Shown piece after piece: positions 60,620 to 64,000 of a stretch of DNA of 64,000 nt. This stretch comes from Trichobilharzia szidati (lineage: Eukaryota > Platyhelminthes > Trematoda > Strigeidida > Schistosomatidae): the NCBI GenBank assembly GCA_944472155.2, contig OX235279.1, positions 134,698,920-134,762,919 of the forward strand, read 5' to 3'. The notes beneath the pieces are model-generated. The model was given only the letters and a program-made list of their open reading frames with translations. It did not search any database and was not told the origin of the DNA. How positions within the stretch are numbered: the first letter of the stretch is position 1; each line of letters opens with the position of its first letter. The translations under genes were made by a program, and so were the position numbers.

Positions 60620-61165
60620 TATAAATATATATATCTGTGTGGAAGTCAACAGCACTCAGCATGAAAAACAAGATGCGGAATTTCAACTCCACTGTGTGCT
60701 ACCATATGGATCAGAGACTTGGCGCGTCACGAAGGGCACTTCGGACAAACTACAGACCTTCATCAACAGCTGTTTTCTCTCAATACTCAAGATTAGATGG
60801 CCGGCCAGAAAAGATCAGAAACAGGGATGTCTGGGAGCGAACCAACCAAGCACGAACCAATTGTTCAGCAGACATTCAGGAAGAAACGGAGGTGCATTGG
60901 TCATACTCTGAGAAAACCTTCAAGGGACATCACACGCCAGGCTACTGCTCCAGTAGAATCTTGATGGGAAGCGGTGAGCTGGTCGTCAGTGCGAGGGTGA
61001 CATGGAGGAGGTCATGTGAAGAGGAGATGGAAGCACGTGAGCAGACATGAAGCCAGGTGGAAACGTTGGCAGAGAACCGAACGCAATGGAGACGTGCATC
61101 TGAAGCCCTATGTTCCTCTAGGAACTAAAGGAAACAATTATATATATATATATATATATATATTA
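60620..61165 (+). mobile_element. RTE (SR2-type) LINE 3' fragment
   Basis: Plus-strand pieces keep the order of the RTE RT C-terminus: YGSETWRVTKGTSDKLQTFI, INSCFLSILKIRWPA, WERTNQ, then ARVTWRRSCEEEME and NRTQWRRASEALCS. Frameshifts separate them. The 3' end TGAAGCCCTATGTTCC is followed by a (TA)n run at 61139-61163 in place of the (TAA)n seen at 24.9 kb. It is 5'-truncated within the thumb domain. Confidence 0.88.
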
Positions 61166-61253
61166 ATGCAATGTCAAGTTGAATGGAAGTTGTAAGTGTA
61201 AAACAAATTGCAACTAGTCATGGTTAAAGGATATAATAAGAAGAAATAAAGAT

Positions 61254-61594
61254 TGTAGCGGTAAATAATTCCCCAAAATTATTAACCACAGCAATCATCA
61301 CTCAACATTGGATGCTGACCATCACTGTTTAAGTCGACTTGTTTAGCTGAAGGCTTCCGGTCAAGCATCCCCGCCATTTGGTGCTTCGTCGTGTCACGTG
61401 CGTGCACGATTACTAGCTAGCTAAGCATTCATTCCTACCCGCGATTTGGTCCCAAAATATATATCGTATTTGGACGACAAAATCTGGTCTTTTGCTTTAC
61501 CATTTGGTACTCGAAGAACGAACACTATAGTGGTTGTTGGTATAAGATCTTGCGTTAGTATAATCCGTACAACTCGCGAACGTCGATACCGTCA
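61254..61594 (+). repeat. 5' LTR of gypsy element
   Basis: 341 bp from TGTAGCGGTAAATAA to ATACCGTCA, defined by TG...CA ends and by alignment with 44627-44968. It sits 5' of a gypsy gag-pol in the same orientation. The 3' LTR is not inside the window. Confidence 0.88.
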
Positions 61595-61596
61595 AT

Positions 61597-61647
61597 CACC
61601 TAAACTGGTGAGCCCGACAACCTGTAACCACCTAAACTGGTGAGCCC
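61597..61647 (+). repeat. Tandem 19-bp duplication after the LTR
   Basis: CACCTAAACTGGTGAGCCC occurs at 61597-61615 and 61629-61647, a 32-bp period. The TGGTGAGCCC part lies where a tRNA primer-binding site is expected, so the site may be duplicated. Confidence 0.6.
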
Positions 61648-61749
61648 AACCACGAACTACATCTTCAATTCACACGCAGATAAACCCGGTGAGTTCGTTC
61701 CTTTTTGTGTTTATTCTTGTACTATATTGTTATCGGCATACTTTTCATC

Positions 61750-62568
61750 ATGAGTGATCCTAGCCCCAAGGTTATTCAGATTCGCTCAACCGCCAAAACA
61801 ATTCAGCTAGTACCATTTTGGCCAGATAATGCTGAAACGTGGTTTCAGATTGCTGAGTCTGATTTTTGTGAACATGGCATAACCGATCAACGTTCACAGT
61901 TCCTTGCAGTTATTCACGCCCTACCGCGGGAATTCAGCAGGTGCGTAACTCTGCAGATGTCGGTAAGTAACTCGTACGAGTTGCTAAAAGCATCCATCCT
62001 CAAGAGAAACGTTCTCACAGATCGACAACGTCTGGATGAGTTATTTCGTAACATCGAGTTAGGAGATCAGTCAGCCGTGAGCATGCTGGCAAGAATGAAA
62101 GAGATCATTGGCCAAAGTCAGTTCGATGAAGGACTGTTTAGAGAACTATTTTTATCCAAACTGCCACAGTCAGTTCAGACTGTACTTGTGACACTTCAGG
62201 GTGTTCTCATAGATGATTTAGCTGTCTCTGCAGATAGAATTCTAGAGATAACGAAACGGCCAATCACCGAAGTATACTCTGTTACCGAACAGACTTCGAA
62301 GAAGGATTCTGCAATGATAGAGTTAATCAACTCCGTCCAGCAGATGCTTAGGTCAAACAAGCCTAGCAATTCCTCAAACCGTCGTTCTAGATCCCCTCAA
62401 CGGCAAAACGCACGTGGACGATCTAAGTCCAACACACGTTCTGTCAAAAATCCTGACTGGTGTTGGTATCACAACACCTATGGCAAGGAAGCGAAATGTT
62501 GTCGAAAACCTTGTGATTTCGGCAAAGCCTCCAAGTCTGTGGGAAACTATCCCGCCGGCACGCGTTAG
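61750..62568 (+). CDS. gag: Gypsy gag protein
   Basis: 272 residues from ATG at 61750 (MSDPSPKV); the in-frame upstream ATG at 61705 would add a hydrophobic leader unlike gypsy gags. The capsid-like part begins [20 protein letters not shown], a block shared by trematode gypsy elements, and has the [19 protein letters not shown] and [10 protein letters not shown] segments. A basic Ser/Arg stretch precedes a nucleocapsid finger of CHCC type: C-x2-H-x9-C-x3-C at 62461-62514. This is the variant described for the Boudicca family rather than the usual CCHC. The frame is intact. It overlaps pol by about 50 bases, and a frameshift signal lies 20 bases before its stop. Confidence 0.9.
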   Translation: MSDPSPKVIQIRSTAKTIQLVPFWPDNAETWFQIAESDFCEHGITDQRSQFLAVIHALPREFSRCVTLQMSVSNSYELLKASILKRNVLTDRQRLDELFRNIELGDQSAVSMLARMKEIIGQSQFDEGLFRELFLSKLPQSVQTVLVTLQGVLIDDLAVSADRILEITKRPITEVYSVTEQTSKKDSAMIELINSVQQMLRSNKPSNSSNRRSRSPQRQNARGRSKSNTRSVKNPDWCWYHNTYGKEAKCCRKPCDFGKASKSVGNYPAGTR

Positions 62569-63803
62569 CGGCAACCGTCGCCGGTGGCACTAGCCGCTTA
62601 CTTTACATCCATGATGTAATTAGCCAGACTAGATATCTAGTCGACACAGGTGCCGAAGTCAGCGTCCTTCCTGCTACAGCAGCAGATCGACAGAAGGATC
62701 CTAACTTCAACCTACAGGCTGCAAATGGAAAACCAATTGCAACCTATGGTCGGAAATACGTCTATCTGAACGTAGGTTTACGCAAACCTATTCAGTGGAT
62801 TTTCCTAATCGCTGACGTCACAATGCCCATCATCGGCACGGACCTACTTAATCATCATGATTTGCTCGTAGACGTCCGCCGTAAACGATTAATTGACAAC
62901 ACTACTAGTTTGTCTATCAAAGGCATAACTTACGTAGGCCCAAGCTTGTCAATCGTTAAGATGAAAGCAATCCCCGATCCAACTTTCCAACCGATTGTTG
63001 ACAAATATCCGGAACTGAATTGCCCATCTAACGATCTCCCGTGTATAACCAGCAATGTTATGCACCACATCATAACCTCAGGACAGCCCGTGACATCTAA
63101 AGCACGACGACTGGCCCCTGACAAACTGAGAATTGCCAGAAACGAATTCGATCATATGCTCACCCTTGGCATCATTCGGCCATCGAATAGTCCATGGGCA
63201 TCCCCATTGCATATGGTTCCAAAAAAAGATAGTAACGATTGGCGACCCACTGGTGATTACCGGCGAGTCAACGCCAAAACTACCCCCGATTGCTACCCAT
63301 TGCCTCACATACACGACTTGACGGCAACGTTATCTGGAGCATCTATATTCTCCAAAATCGACTTGGTTAAAGCATATAACCAAATCCCGATGGCAACGGA
63401 AGATATTCCGAAAACGGCTATCATCACGCCTTTCGGACTTTTTGAATTCCTACGTATGCCATTCGGCCTCCGGAATGCGGCACAAACATTCCAACGCTTC
63501 ATCAACGAAGTATTTCGCGGTCTCGACTTTGTATACGCATACTTAGACGACTGCCTCATTGCCAGTCCAGATAAGGAAACTCACCTTAGACACTTGGACT
63601 TGGCATTTGAAAGGTTACGCCAACATGGTGTTACCATCAATATACAGAAGTGTCAAATAGGCGTTGACTCACTCGATTTTCTGGGTCACACTATTAACTG
63701 TCAGGGCATTCGCCCACTGGCTACTTCGGTCGATCACTCTAAGAAAACGCGTTCTGGACGTCACGTTAGATTCCCAGAATACCTTCACACCTATCTCACA
63801 TAA
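62517..63803 (+). pseudogene. pol: Gypsy pol, internally deleted (protease and RT fused to C-terminal tail)
   Basis: The -1 frame is open for 428 codons. The aspartic protease has [12 protein letters not shown] (DTG at 62643-62651) and ends near IIGTDLL. The reverse transcriptase has [30 protein letters not shown], the catalytic YLDD (63540-63551) and [13 protein letters not shown]. After [10 protein letters not shown] the sequence jumps directly to [19 protein letters not shown] and a stop, the motif found at the very end of gypsy polyproteins of this type. RNase H and integrase are therefore absent through an in-frame deletion of roughly 2.5 kb near 63,725-63,745. The frame itself is undamaged, so the protein could be made but could not integrate DNA without help. 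Confidence 0.9.
62541..62587 (+). promoter_or_regulatory. -1 ribosomal frameshift signal between gag and pol
   Basis: GGGAAAC at 62541-62547 is read G-GGA-AAC in the gag frame, a canonical X-XXY-YYZ slippery heptamer. Four bases later CCGCCGGC (62552-62559) can pair with GCCGGTGG (62580-62587), eight pairs with one G-U, around a 20-nt loop. Pol is in the -1 frame and open from 62517. Confidence 0.8.
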
Positions 63804-64000
63804 CTGAGTGACACATCAATTTTTTTTTTATGTTGCGTCATTTAACACAAGTAAATGATATTTTTCCTATAACCGTACATAAAATTAAATTAGATGTATA
63901 TTTTTTTCCCCGATATTTTGAACTTAACATTATTTTACTGTATAGTAAATGCATGCCATATATTTTTGGTAAAAAAAACGCTTATTTGGTACATTTTTCT
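63804..64000. other. Gypsy 3' non-coding region, window end
   Basis: Non-coding AT-rich sequence after the pol stop, with T-runs. The 3' LTR, if present, lies beyond the window. Confidence 0.5.

Overview
The window looks like nuclear DNA of a digenean flatworm, most likely a schistosome. The sequence is AT-rich, with few and widely spaced genes, very short introns next to kilobase-scale ones, and a dense load of retroelement families typical of schistosomes: RTE/SR2-type and CR1-type LINEs, Penelope-like elements (PLEs), a Ty3/gypsy element of Boudicca type, and tRNA-derived SINEs. The clearest host gene is a trematode globin with the diagnostic Tyr B10/Tyr E7 haem pocket. No species name can be fixed without a search.

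Layout. 1-2.3 kb: two small minus-strand spliced gene models. About 2.35-19.7 kb: a large inverted duplication (arms about 7.3 kb, spacer about 2.73 kb, centre near 11,033). Each arm carries a complete three-exon globin gene with identical coding sequence; the copies point away from each other. The spacer holds a SINE at its left edge and a dead PLE. The arms are almost identical near the globin genes and several percent diverged at their outer ends. 19.7-39.5 kb: mostly intergenic DNA and decayed mobile elements (three RTE pieces, a second dead PLE, a gypsy relic, and short tail elements with target-site duplications). 39.5-42.7 kb: a RING-H2 protein gene (minus), a possible opposite-strand terminal exon pair at its 5' end, and the 5' part of a CR1 element (ORF1 and endonuclease). 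43.3-45 kb: a gypsy integrase relic ending in an LTR. 45.9-52.1 kb: a four-exon plus-strand gene for a 110-residue Tyr/Ser-rich protein behind a clear TATA box, with a SINE in its last intron. 53-60.4 kb: a second SINE, a tail element, and a CR1 reverse transcriptase that appears to have inserted together with a 417-bp tail-element palindrome as one unit. 60.6-64 kb: an RTE 3' fragment, then the 5' LTR, gag and internally deleted pol of a gypsy element with a recognisable -1 frameshift signal.

How the parts relate. Host genes are few and do not form an operon. Most of the window records retroelement activity. SINE copies share a tRNA-like head; one also shares its 3' tail with the RTE LINEs, suggesting it borrows their machinery. 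A short repeat lying beside PLE1, and shaped like a hammerhead ribozyme, is scattered as independent insertions, often as inverted dimers.
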